Position numbers and translations under genes: made by a program. This document shows positions 25,705 through 33,881 of a DNA stretch of 64,000 bases, piece after piece (positions within the stretch are counted from its first letter, which is position 1; each line of letters begins with the position of its first letter). The DNA comes from Phycisphaerae bacterium. Lineage in GTDB: Bacteria > Planctomycetota > Phycisphaerae > UBA1845 > UTPLA1. The DNA is taken from positions 248,001 through 312,000 of the forward strand of contig DATEMU010000001.1 of assembly GCA_035275405.1 (NCBI GenBank). Reading direction: 5' to 3'. The notes below the pieces were generated by a model, which was not told where the DNA came from, did not search any database, and was given only the letters and a program-made list of their open reading frames with translations.

Positions 25705-27054
25705 ATGAAAATCCTCGTCATCGGTAGCGGCGGGCGCGAGCACGCGATTTGTTGGAAACTCGCGGCATCACCGCGCCGGCCCCGACTGTACTGCGCCCCC
25801 GGCAACGCCGGCACGGCCCACCTCGCCGAAAACGTCAACATCCCCGCCGACAACATCGAGAAGCTCCTCGCCTTCGCCAGGAAGGAACGCATCGACCTGA
25901 CCGTCGTCGGGCCGGAAGACCCGCTCTGCGGCGGAATCGTCGATCAATTCGAGTCCGCCGGCCTGAGGATCTTTGGTCCATTCGCCGCCGCCGCCCGCCT
26001 CGAGGGCGACAAGGCCTTCGCCAAGCAGCTCATGCGCGAGGCCGGCGTGCCGACCGCCGAGTGCCGCGTCTTCGGTCCCACCAATCAGGAAATCGCCCAG
26101 GCCAAGCAGGCCGGTCGCGACAAGGACGAGGCCGCATCGCCCGGCTTTCAAAGCGGCTACGACATGGCCCGCCACTACGTCTCCACCCGCGATGAGGGCA
26201 TCGTCATCAAGGCCAGCGGTCTCGCCAAAGGCAAGGGCGTCTTCGTCCACCACGACCCGGCGGACGGGCTACTGACGCTCGAAGAACTTATGGTCCAGCG
26301 CAAACTCGGCGACGCCGGCCGCCGGGTCGTCATCGAGGAACTATTGCTCGGCCGCGAGGTCAGTGTCCTCGCCTTGATCGACGGCCAGACGATTTACACC
26401 CTGGAGACCGCCTCCGACCATAAGCGGCTCGGCGAGAATGAGACCGGGCCGAATACGGGCGGCATGGGGGCCTACAGCCCGTCGGACGTTTTGACCGAGG
26501 CCGACCTGGCGACGATCGAGCGCGAAGTGTACGTGCCGATCGTCGATGCCCTGCGGCGGGACGAAGTCGTTTATCGCGGCGTGCTCTACGCGGGCATCAT
26601 GATGACGGCGGGGGGGCCGAAGGTCCTCGAGTTCAACTGCCGCTTCGGCGATCCGGAAACTCAGCCGATATTGATGCGCATGGAAAGCGATTTGCTCGAC
26701 GCCCTGGAGGCGACGGTCAACGGCACGCTGGACCAGATCGAGCTTCGTTGGAGTTCTGACTCGGCCGTTTGTGTTGTCATGGCCTCGGCCGGTTACCCGG
26801 AGCAATACGCCAAAGGCGAATCGATCAGCGGCTTGACAGAGGCCGCGGCGCTGGACGGCGTACAGGTCTTTCACGCCGGCACGGCCGTTTCCAAAGGGGA
26901 GGTGGTGACGGCGGGGGGGCGCGTGCTCGGCGTAACGGCGCACGGTGAAAGCATCGCGCAGGCGCGGCGGCGGGCCTACGAAGCGACGCAGCAAATCTCG
27001 TTCAAGGGCGCGTACTTTCGCGGCGACATCGCCATGCGCGTGTCGGGAAGATAG
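25705..27054 (+). CDS. purD: Phosphoribosylamine-glycine ligase
   Basis: 449 residues. The second step of purine synthesis: joins glycine to phosphoribosylamine using ATP. It starts 'MKILVIGSGGREHAICWKL', the family N-terminus, and the ATP-grasp core is intact ('VIKASGLAKGKGVFV', 'NTGGMGAYSP', 'EFNCRFGDPETQP'). It is slightly longer than the usual ~425 residues because of an insertion around residues 130-150. A TAGAAT box ends only eight bases before the ATG, so the message may be almost leaderless. murD follows 77 bases later after a hairpin repeat. Confidence 0.95.
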   Translation: MKILVIGSGGREHAICWKLAASPRRPRLYCAPGNAGTAHLAENVNIPADNIEKLLAFARKERIDLTVVGPEDPLCGGIVDQFESAGLRIFGPFAAAARLEGDKAFAKQLMREAGVPTAECRVFGPTNQEIAQAKQAGRDKDEAASPGFQSGYDMARHYVSTRDEGIVIKASGLAKGKGVFVHHDPADGLLTLEELMVQRKLGDAGRRVVIEELLLGREVSVLALIDGQTIYTLETASDHKRLGENETGPNTGGMGAYSPSDVLTEADLATIEREVYVPIVDALRRDEVVYRGVLYAGIMMTAGGPKVLEFNCRFGDPETQPILMRMESDLLDALEATVNGTLDQIELRWSSDSAVCVVMASAGYPEQYAKGESISGLTEAAALDGVQVFHAGTAVSKGEVVTAGGRVLGVTAHGESIAQARRRAYEATQQISFKGAYFRGDIAMRVSGR

Positions 27055-27070
27055 AGCGGGCTGCCCAGCT

Positions 27071-27112
27071 TGGTCGGGTGGCACGGTCTGATCGCTTCGA
27101 TCAGGCCGTGGC
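27071..27112. repeat. GGGTGGCACGGTCT hairpin repeat, copy 1
   Basis: Thirteen-base-pair hairpin: CACGGTCTGATCG, loop CTT, CGATCAGGCCGTG (one G-U pair), between purD and murD. It shares outer arms with the two copies at 36369-36450 while the inner arm differs. Confidence 0.7.
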
Positions 27113-27131
27113 GATAACGCAGGGATGCGGT

Positions 27132-28526
27132 ATGACCCACGAATTCTCCGGGAAGCGCATCGTCGTCATGGGCCTCGGCCGTTTCGGCGGCGGTATCGGC
27201 GTCACGCGCTGGCTCTGCAAGCAAGGCGCGAACGTCCACGTGACCGACTTGGCAACCCGTGACGATCTTGCCGCGAGTCTCGATGCGCTCATAGGACTTC
27301 CATTCACGCACCGCCTGGGCAGCCACGACGAATGCGACCTCGACGGCTGCAATCTCCTTGTTGTCAGTCCCGCTGTGGACAAGGTGAAATCCGATTTCTT
27401 CAAGGCCGCCATTCGCCGGGGCATCCCATGGACCAGCGAGATGAATCTCTTCCTGCAGCGCTGCCGCGGCCAAATCGTCGGCATCACCGGTACCGTCGGC
27501 AAGAGCACGACGACGGCGATGATTGGCGCGATTCTGGAATCCGCGCACCGATCCACCGGCTGGGGGCACGGCCGCGTCTGGCTCGGCGGCAACATTGGCA
27601 AGTCGCTTCTGGATGAACTGCCGTCCATCGGTAAACGCGATATTGTCGTACTGGAACTATCGAGTTTTCAACTGGAAGACGCGGCACAAATCCGTCGCAG
27701 CCCGCAAATCGCCGTGGTGACGAACCTCCGCGACAACCATCTCGATCGCCACGGAACCATGCCGGCCTACGCCGACGCCAAAGCGAACATCTACCGCTTT
27801 CAGTCGGCCGATGACTGGGTCGTCATGCCAAAAGGGGAGGGAATCGAACATCTACCGGCCGACTGGACGGATCGGCGGCAACTCGTTCGTTACGGGATCG
27901 ACGCAACATCGCGCCGCATTCGAATCGAAGGCCGCGCTGAAACCGGCTTGCCAACCAGTGATACCGCCGTTCAACTCGCCGTGCCCGGTCTGCATAACCT
28001 GCAGAACGCCGCCGCCGCCCTGGCCGTTGCTCGCATCCTCGGCGTCACTGACCCTGCGTCCTGCGTCGCGCTCGCCCACTTTGCCGGTCTGGTCCATCGC
28101 CTCGAATTCGTCCGAGAGTATCAGGGCGTCAAATATTACAACGACTCCAAGGCGACCACGCCGGACGCCGCGATGACCTCGCTCCGCGCTTTCGACGGCG
28201 GCGTCGTGATGATGGTCGGCGGCTCCGACAAGGGCAGTCCTTTCGAAGAATTGGGACGCCTGATTGCCCAGCGAGCCAAAGCCGCCGTCTGCATCGGTCA
28301 AACGGCGCCCCAAATCGCGGCCGCCATCGTCTCGGCCAAGTGCGACACGCCTGGCCCAGAAATCCGCACGGCGACGACGTTTTCGGAAGCGATTGATTCT
28401 GCCCGCGAATTGGCGGAAAAAGGAGACGTGGTCCTCCTGTCGCCTGCATGCGCAAGTTACGACTGGTTCAAGAATTACGAAGAGCGAGGTGACCATTTCA
28501 AGAAAACCGTGCTGGGCTGGCCCTAA
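27132..28526 (+). CDS. murD: UDP-N-acetylmuramoyl-alanine-D-glutamate ligase
   Basis: 464 residues from the ATG at 27132 (AGGGA upstream); a longer frame from 27078 would translate the hairpin repeat and is unlikely. It adds D-glutamate to UDP-MurNAc-Ala in peptidoglycan synthesis. Rossmann start 'IVVMGLGRFGGG', ATP loop 'GITGTVGKSTTT' (Val where Asn is usual), 'NLRDNHLDRHGTM', and C-terminal 'YYNDSKATTPDA ... MVGGSDKG'. All Mur-ligase motifs are present, so the bacterium probably makes peptidoglycan. No other mur gene is next to it. Confidence 0.93.
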   Translation: MTHEFSGKRIVVMGLGRFGGGIGVTRWLCKQGANVHVTDLATRDDLAASLDALIGLPFTHRLGSHDECDLDGCNLLVVSPAVDKVKSDFFKAAIRRGIPWTSEMNLFLQRCRGQIVGITGTVGKSTTTAMIGAILESAHRSTGWGHGRVWLGGNIGKSLLDELPSIGKRDIVVLELSSFQLEDAAQIRRSPQIAVVTNLRDNHLDRHGTMPAYADAKANIYRFQSADDWVVMPKGEGIEHLPADWTDRRQLVRYGIDATSRRIRIEGRAETGLPTSDTAVQLAVPGLHNLQNAAAALAVARILGVTDPASCVALAHFAGLVHRLEFVREYQGVKYYNDSKATTPDAAMTSLRAFDGGVVMMVGGSDKGSPFEELGRLIAQRAKAAVCIGQTAPQIAAAIVSAKCDTPGPEIRTATTFSEAIDSARELAEKGDVVLLSPACASYDWFKNYEERGDHFKKTVLGWP

Positions 28527-28568
28527 GGCACGCAAATTGCATGGCTATCTCCAATAGAGGTACACGCC

Positions 28569-30518
28569 ATGTCCACCACCATACTGGATACTCCCCCTGT
28601 CCCCGGCCGCGCCGCGAGCCTTCCCACGCCCGCCTGGCAAGCCCGCTACCCCGAGAAAATTGCGACGGCCCGAAAGGCCGTCGCCCGCGTCCGCCACGGT
28701 CATCGCGTCTTCATCGGCTCGGGCGCCGGCGAGCCGCAATCGCTCGTCGAGGCGCTCTCCGCCCGCGAGGATCTTTCCGACACCGAGATCGTGCACATCA
28801 TGACGCTCGGCGTGGCGACCTATGCCGAGCCGCGTTTGGGCGACCGCTTTCGACACAACGCCTTTTTCATCGGCCCCAATGTCCGCGAGGCCGTCGCCCA
28901 GGGCCGCGCGGATTACACGCCCATCTTCCTGTCCGAGATCGCGGCCCTCTTCAAGACCGGCCGCGTGGTCATCGATGTCGCGCTGATCGAAGTGAGCCCA
29001 CCGGACGAACACGGCTATTGCAGCTTCGGCGTCTCGACGGACGTCGTCAAACCCGCCGCCGAATGCGCCGAGTTCGTGATCGCTGAAGTGAACGAACAGA
29101 TGCCCCGAGCGCTGGGCGACTGTTTCATTCACGTCCGCGACATCGACCTGATCGTACCAAGTGACCGGCCGATCCTGGAGGCGGTGCAGGGCGAGCCGGA
29201 CGAACTGTCTCAGCGGATCGCCCGGCACATCGCCAATCTCGTCGAGGACGGAGCGACGCTGCAATTGGGCATTGGCACCATCCCCGACGCGGTCCTTCAC
29301 TACCTCACGGACTTCAAGAACCTCGGCATCCACACCGAGATGTTCAGCGACGGAATCATCCCCCTCGTGGAGCAGGGGATCATCACGAATTCCGAAAAAA
29401 CGCTGCACCGCGGAAAGATCATCGCCAGCTTCGTCATGGGCTCGCGCCGGTTGTACGACTTCATCGACAACAACCCCCTGATCGAATTCCGTCCGACCCA
29501 TTACGTGAACGACCCGTTCATCATTGCTCAGAATGCGAAGATGATCTCGATCAACTCGGCGATCGAGGTGGATGTGACCGGTCAGGTCTGCGCGGACTCG
29601 CTGGGGCCCATGTTCTACAGCGGCATCGGCGGACAGGTTGACTTTACGCGCGGCGCGGCGCGTTCCAAGGGCGGCAAGCCGATCATCGCCCTGCCCTCGA
29701 CGGCCGAGAATGGGACGATTTCGCGCATCGTACCGTACTTGAAACAGGGCGCCGGCGTGGTGACCAGCCGCGGCGATGTGCATTACGTCGTGACCGAGTA
29801 TGGTTCGGCCTATCTGCACGGTAAGACCATGCGCGAGCGGGCCATGGCCCTCATACAGATCGCCGACCCAAAGTTCCGCCCGTGGCTCATGGCCGAGGCC
29901 AAGGCGCGGCATCTCATTTATGCGGACCAGATCGAACTCGCGGTACGGACGCCGGAGTACCCGGATACACTGGAACGGACGCTGACGCTCAAGGATGGTG
30001 CACAAGCCTTCATGCGGCCGATCAAGCTCACCGACGAAACGCTGCTCCGCGAGATGTTCTACAAGCTCTCTCCGGAGTCGATCCACTATCGCTTTTTCCG
30101 AATGATCAAGGCCATGCCGCACGAGAAGCTGCAACAGTTCCTCCGCGTGGATTACGACGCGGACATGGCCCTCGTCGTGCTCACCAGCGAATCCGATGAG
30201 GATGCCGACATGATCGGAATTGCGCACTATTCCAAGAACCTGCACACCAATTTCGCCGACGCCGCCTTTCTCGTCCGCGACGACTGGCAGGGCAAGGGCG
30301 TCGGCACGGCCCTGATGAACGGACTGGTGGCCGTGGCCCGCGAGCACGGCATCGCCGGCTTCACCGCCGACGTGCTCATGGACAACTCAGGGATGCTCCG
30401 AATCTTCCACAAGTGCGGATATCCTGTCGAGAGCGAACTGAACGAAGGCGAGTATCAACTGCGGATCCCGTTTGAGAAAAAGCGCTCCCGCCGGCGCGCC
30501 GAGTCATCGGAGGATTAG
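28569..30518 (+). CDS. Acetyl-CoA hydrolase/CoA-transferase fused to a GNAT acetyltransferase
   Basis: 649 residues. Residues ~20-470 are a class I CoA-transferase of the acetyl-CoA hydrolase/4-hydroxybutyrate CoA-transferase group. The likely catalytic glutamate is Glu333 in 'NSAIEVDVTGQV', with 'GIGGQVDFTRGA' and 'VTEYGSAYLHGK' after it. Residues ~480-640 are a GNAT domain with the acetyl-CoA loop 'VRDDWQGKGVGTALM'. Such fusions are known from other bacteria. The GNAT half might acetylate a protein or regulate the first half; which is unknown. It starts 42 bases after murD. Confidence 0.88.
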   Translation: MSTTILDTPPVPGRAASLPTPAWQARYPEKIATARKAVARVRHGHRVFIGSGAGEPQSLVEALSAREDLSDTEIVHIMTLGVATYAEPRLGDRFRHNAFFIGPNVREAVAQGRADYTPIFLSEIAALFKTGRVVIDVALIEVSPPDEHGYCSFGVSTDVVKPAAECAEFVIAEVNEQMPRALGDCFIHVRDIDLIVPSDRPILEAVQGEPDELSQRIARHIANLVEDGATLQLGIGTIPDAVLHYLTDFKNLGIHTEMFSDGIIPLVEQGIITNSEKTLHRGKIIASFVMGSRRLYDFIDNNPLIEFRPTHYVNDPFIIAQNAKMISINSAIEVDVTGQVCADSLGPMFYSGIGGQVDFTRGAARSKGGKPIIALPSTAENGTISRIVPYLKQGAGVVTSRGDVHYVVTEYGSAYLHGKTMRERAMALIQIADPKFRPWLMAEAKARHLIYADQIELAVRTPEYPDTLERTLTLKDGAQAFMRPIKLTDETLLREMFYKLSPESIHYRFFRMIKAMPHEKLQQFLRVDYDADMALVVLTSESDEDADMIGIAHYSKNLHTNFADAAFLVRDDWQGKGVGTALMNGLVAVAREHGIAGFTADVLMDNSGMLRIFHKCGYPVESELNEGEYQLRIPFEKKRSRRRAESSED

Positions 30519-30567
30519 GCCGCGCCCAACAGCGGGATTCGCTGCCGAACCGGGGCCCTCGCAATCC

Positions 30568-31761
30568 TCAGAAGATCACCCCCACCGCACGATCGATCAA
30601 CTGCTCGAGTGGGATCATCGTGAGTGTCAGGGGGAGCAGTGGCAGGGCAATCAACAGCGCCAACCGGAAGACCGTTACCTTTCCAAACGGAACCAGCCGC
30701 ATTTCGCGCACGACCTCGAAGCTGTTTGATAAATCGGCCAGCGACTGAATGTCCGCGCTTCCCACCAGCGACTCGCCTTCCGCCGTGCGGCCCTCGATCC
30801 ACTTCCTGCGAAATTCCGCGACATAGCCGCTCGCGACGATGCCGTACTCCCGCAACCCTGTTCGTCTCGCATTGGCCAGTTGGGTCACGAAGAAGAGCAG
30901 CGGCGTTAAAACGAGCAGCAGCAGGAAGATCATCCAGGCGACAATCTCCAGCTTGAATTGGGGTAGCGTGGCGCCTTCATGCCAGATCTTTCCGCCGAAT
31001 ACGCCGGCGAACACGACGGAATGCGCGAGCAGGACGGGTGCAAAGGCGAAGACGCTGCCTCCCAGGAAGCCGAGCCCGGCGGCCCGATCGGGGTGAAGCG
31101 CATTCAAGTTCAACGGAATCTGTCGGGAGACCTGCCAGAGAAAACGGCACCAGATGAACAGGCGAAAGTACCATCGAATCCACAGTAAACGCCCGATCGT
31201 CAAGCTGACGCAAAAGTACCAGTAACCGGCCGCGGTGAGCTGCTGCTGGTCGCCGATCGGAGCCGAGTACCATGTTGGCACATGCGTCTCGACGTACTTA
31301 TTCCCAAACCAGTAACCGCCGACGAGTGCGAATGCGAGCACCACCACTTCCGCGAGCATCGAATTCCGCAGACGCATCGCCGAGGCAATGAGGCCCTCGA
31401 ATTGCGGCCGATACTCGGGCGTGACGATGCCGCGTTCCAGGAACTGCCGGACGACCCCCTTGATTCGCCGATGAACGGTCACCTCGGCGGCGATAAGAAG
31501 CGGCACACACAAGAGAAATCGCGCGTGCGCACCGATGTCATAGAGAAACGGCACCCCCAGCCCGCCGACGGCGTGACCTGATAAAAGCGTCAACACGAGC
31601 AGGGGCAGCCAGGCCACGAGCGAAATCACGACGATCCGTCGGGCGACGAGGTCCATCGAGGGCCTGACCAGCCCGGTACGCAGGAGAAGCTGGAAGAGTG
31701 GCCCGCCCTGCACGAGCGAAAAATCGGTCGGCTCATCAAAGTATGCGATCGACTTACCCAC
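30568..31761 (-). CDS. Multi-pass membrane protein of unknown function
   Basis: About 397 residues from the GTG at 31761, chosen because AAGGAGG lies nine bases before it. The in-frame TTG at 31791 would start upstream of that site. Six or seven hydrophobic segments are seen, with the N-terminal ~35 residues and a loop near 300-350 probably cytoplasmic. Conserved-looking signatures include 'HPDRAAGLGFLGGS' and 'LREYGIVASGYVAEF'. I do not recognise the family. It stands alone between the CoA-transferase fusion (convergent) and rlmN. Confidence 0.75.
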   Translation of the reverse strand: MGKSIAYFDEPTDFSLVQGGPLFQLLLRTGLVRPSMDLVARRIVVISLVAWLPLLVLTLLSGHAVGGLGVPFLYDIGAHARFLLCVPLLIAAEVTVHRRIKGVVRQFLERGIVTPEYRPQFEGLIASAMRLRNSMLAEVVVLAFALVGGYWFGNKYVETHVPTWYSAPIGDQQQLTAAGYWYFCVSLTIGRLLWIRWYFRLFIWCRFLWQVSRQIPLNLNALHPDRAAGLGFLGGSVFAFAPVLLAHSVVFAGVFGGKIWHEGATLPQFKLEIVAWMIFLLLLVLTPLLFFVTQLANARRTGLREYGIVASGYVAEFRRKWIEGRTAEGESLVGSADIQSLADLSNSFEVVREMRLVPFGKVTVFRLALLIALPLLPLTLTMIPLEQLIDRAVGVIF

Positions 31762-32025
31762 CTCAAGACACCTCCTTGCGAGATTCCTCAATTAGACTCG
31801 CCCGATGACGCCGCCGCAACGTGGGGCTGGCCGACATTGGCTTCGCAACTGCGTCTATGCAATACTCGTGCCAGAGTTTGGGCCAAGAGTGGAGGCGTTC
31901 CTGTCAGAACGCATCTCTTCCGACTGGAGCGGGTGAATGGCGGGATGGCCGACGCGTACAGGGTTTGCGGCGACTAGGGGTTGCGACGGTTGGAAACTGC
32001 GGGAGAAAAAGCTGGGCGGAGAAAT

Positions 32026-32937
32026 TCAGGTGAAAAACGGGATCTTTCCAAGCTGCCCGCACGCTGCCATGGCTCGTTGCCCCTTCGTATTTCGACGAAA
32101 TGTCAACTGCCCCAGTCGCATCAGCGTTTCCTGAAAGCGAATGACGTTTGCCTCGGCCGGTGGCTCAAACGGCAGGCCTTCGCACGGATTCCAAGGAATC
32201 AGATTGACGCACGTCCGCAGCCCCCGCAGATAATCCGCCAATTCCTCGGCATGCTCTGGTGCGTCATTAACTCCGCCCAAGAGCACGTATTCAATCAAAA
32301 CGTGTCCGCCGGCCCGCACCGGGTATTCGCCGATGGCCTCGCGCAGCGCCGCCATCGAATCCGTCCGATTAATCGGCATGATCCGTGACCGGATTTCGTC
32401 GTTCGGTGCATTCAGAGAAACGGCCAGTTTCAATCGCCGCCAGCGAAGCGCCGCCAGGCGCCGAATGCCGTCACAGCGGCCGACGGTGGAAACCGTGATT
32501 CGACGGCGGGGTATCGACTCGACCCGGTCGTCATGCATCGCCCGAATGGCGGCAATGACATTGTCGAAATTGTCGAGCGGCTCGCCCATCCCCATGAATA
32601 CGACATTGCGGATATTCGCCCCAAAATGACGCCGCGCCGCCGAGACTTGCCCGAGAATCTCCGCCACCGAAAGATTGCGCAGCAGTCCCATTCGCCCTGT
32701 CTGACAAAACGTGCAGCCCCGGCCACACCCGATCTGCGAAGAGACGCAGAGCGTCCGCCACGTCGTATCGCGGGCCCCCATTGGGACAATGACGGATTCA
32801 ATCTCATAGCCCTCGGGCGTGCCCTGACAAAACTTGACCACGTCGCCGTCGAGGAGTGAGCGCGTCACGGGCAAGACGCCGTCCGTCTTTCCGGACTGGT
32901 CATTGGAAGCATCTCGAAGAACCAAAGCGGCGGTCAT
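32026..32937 (-). CDS. rlmN: RlmN-family radical-SAM RNA methyltransferase, short form
   Basis: 303 residues. RlmN methylates C2 of A2503 in 23S rRNA and A37 in some tRNAs. All catalytic parts are present: Cys64 (E. coli Cys118) in 'TLCVSSQIGC', radical-SAM C71-x3-C75-x2-C78, 'VFMGMGEPLDN', and the methyl-carrying cysteine in 'AMAACGQL'. It lacks about 50-60 residues of the N-terminal helical domain of E. coli RlmN. The ATG at 32937 follows GGAGG at 11 bases. It could be a distinct RlmN/Cfr subfamily with another RNA target. Confidence 0.85.
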   Translation of the reverse strand: MTAALVLRDASNDQSGKTDGVLPVTRSLLDGDVVKFCQGTPEGYEIESVIVPMGARDTTWRTLCVSSQIGCGRGCTFCQTGRMGLLRNLSVAEILGQVSAARRHFGANIRNVVFMGMGEPLDNFDNVIAAIRAMHDDRVESIPRRRITVSTVGRCDGIRRLAALRWRRLKLAVSLNAPNDEIRSRIMPINRTDSMAALREAIGEYPVRAGGHVLIEYVLLGGVNDAPEHAEELADYLRGLRTCVNLIPWNPCEGLPFEPPAEANVIRFQETLMRLGQLTFRRNTKGQRAMAACGQLGKIPFFT

Positions 32938-33050
32938 ATGGAGCCAGGCCTCCAATAAAGGGATAACATAGTCCGACCGGCTTCCCGTCTCAACGTACGG
33001 CCATGAATCGCCGAGAGACTTCAGAAAAACGGCCCCGTGCTCGCCTCACC

Positions 33051-33079
33051 TTGACGCGGGCGGATTCGCGGACAATGAT
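33051..33079 (+). promoter_or_regulatory. Candidate promoter of tRNA-Cys
   Basis: TTGACG (33051-33056), 17 bases, AATGAT (33074-33079), 35 bases before the tRNA. Confidence 0.4.
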
Positions 33080-33114
33080 ACCCTTCTCAGGGAAGTACGG
33101 CCCCAAAATAAGTC

Positions 33115-33188
33115 GGCCGCGTACCCAAGTGGTTCAAGGGGACGGATTGCAAATCCGTTATTCGTCGGTTCGAATCCGACCGCGGCCT
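33115..33188 (+). tRNA. tRNA-Cys (anticodon GCA)
   Basis: Cloverleaf with acceptor GGCCGCG/CGCGGCC, anticodon stem ACGGA/TCCGT around loop TTGCAAA (GCA), T arm GTCGG-TTCGAAT-CCGAC, discriminator U; no encoded CCA. The 280 bases after it up to 33468 hold no gene I can support. Confidence 0.96.
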
Positions 33189-33468
33189 TTCGACACGACC
33201 AACGATTGTAATCACTATATCCAACGCGTGTTACCATGCACGGTGTTGGCCTCTCTATGCTTTTGGCGAGACCGTACCGGCGAAGCCTACCACTGCCTCG
33301 CACTGGGGCCCATTCACTGCATCCATTCGCATTGATTGTCCCCTCCATGCCATTCCCGCTGGACAATACCGATCGGCAAAATCCCTTATTGCGGAATGGG
33401 CTATTACTGCGGTATGCTTCTATGTCGGATTCGGCTGATGTCAGCCGTTCCAGGATGTCAGGGAGTAA

Positions 33469-33801
33469 ATGGAAATGGCAAGAAACAGTTTACGTTGTGA
33501 CGCGTGCAAGCGATCGTTCTCAATGCCGGCGCATTTGGCGCGGCACATGAGTGCGATGCACGGTCGCCGCCGCAAGGCTAACGGCAAGCGCCGGGGACGT
33601 CCCATGGCGCGACGCGTCGGTCGGCCGCGAAAAGTCGGCGCTCGCCGCGGATATGCCCGGGGCGTCGGTCGGCCGCGCGGCACAACCACCAGCGTCATGA
33701 AGCTGGCCCGCATGAGCATTGAGCAACTGGGCGCCTTGATTGACGCCGCCCGCGTGGAGGCCCGGCGCCGCATTTCGCAGCTCAGCGACGCTTTCGCATA
33801 G
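33469..33801 (+). CDS. C2H2 zinc finger plus AT-hook small DNA-binding-type protein
   Basis: 110 residues. Residues 10-31 are a textbook C2H2 finger: Cys10, Cys13, His26 and His31, with Phe17 and Leu23 at the structural positions. A highly basic stretch (33-71) follows with three AT-hook cores GRP at 43-45, 51-53 and 67-69 ('KRRGRPMA', 'VGRPRKVG', 'VGRPRGTT'). The last ~35 residues form a predicted helix. The combination is typical of eukaryotic chromatin proteins and rare in bacteria. It is probably a DNA-binding, nucleoid-type protein. AGGGAG lies just before the ATG; 33475 is an alternative start. Confidence 0.8.
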   Translation: MEMARNSLRCDACKRSFSMPAHLARHMSAMHGRRRKANGKRRGRPMARRVGRPRKVGARRGYARGVGRPRGTTTSVMKLARMSIEQLGALIDAARVEARRRISQLSDAFA

Positions 33802-33881
33802 CACTCAAGGAAGATCTGTCTTCTGAAAAGATCCAGAAGCGCGCCGCCGCGGCGCATTGAGGATAGCCGGACGGCCGGGGA

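Noticed and set aside
28545-30347. 600-codon open frame on the minus strand opposite the CoA-transferase fusion
   Set aside because: It is a high-GC mirror frame with no recognisable motif. The plus-strand protein has complete family motifs.
33046-33366. Minus-strand open frame over tRNA-Cys
   Set aside because: Its sequence ('GFEPTNNGFAIRPL') is the familiar false protein made by translating the tRNA antisense.
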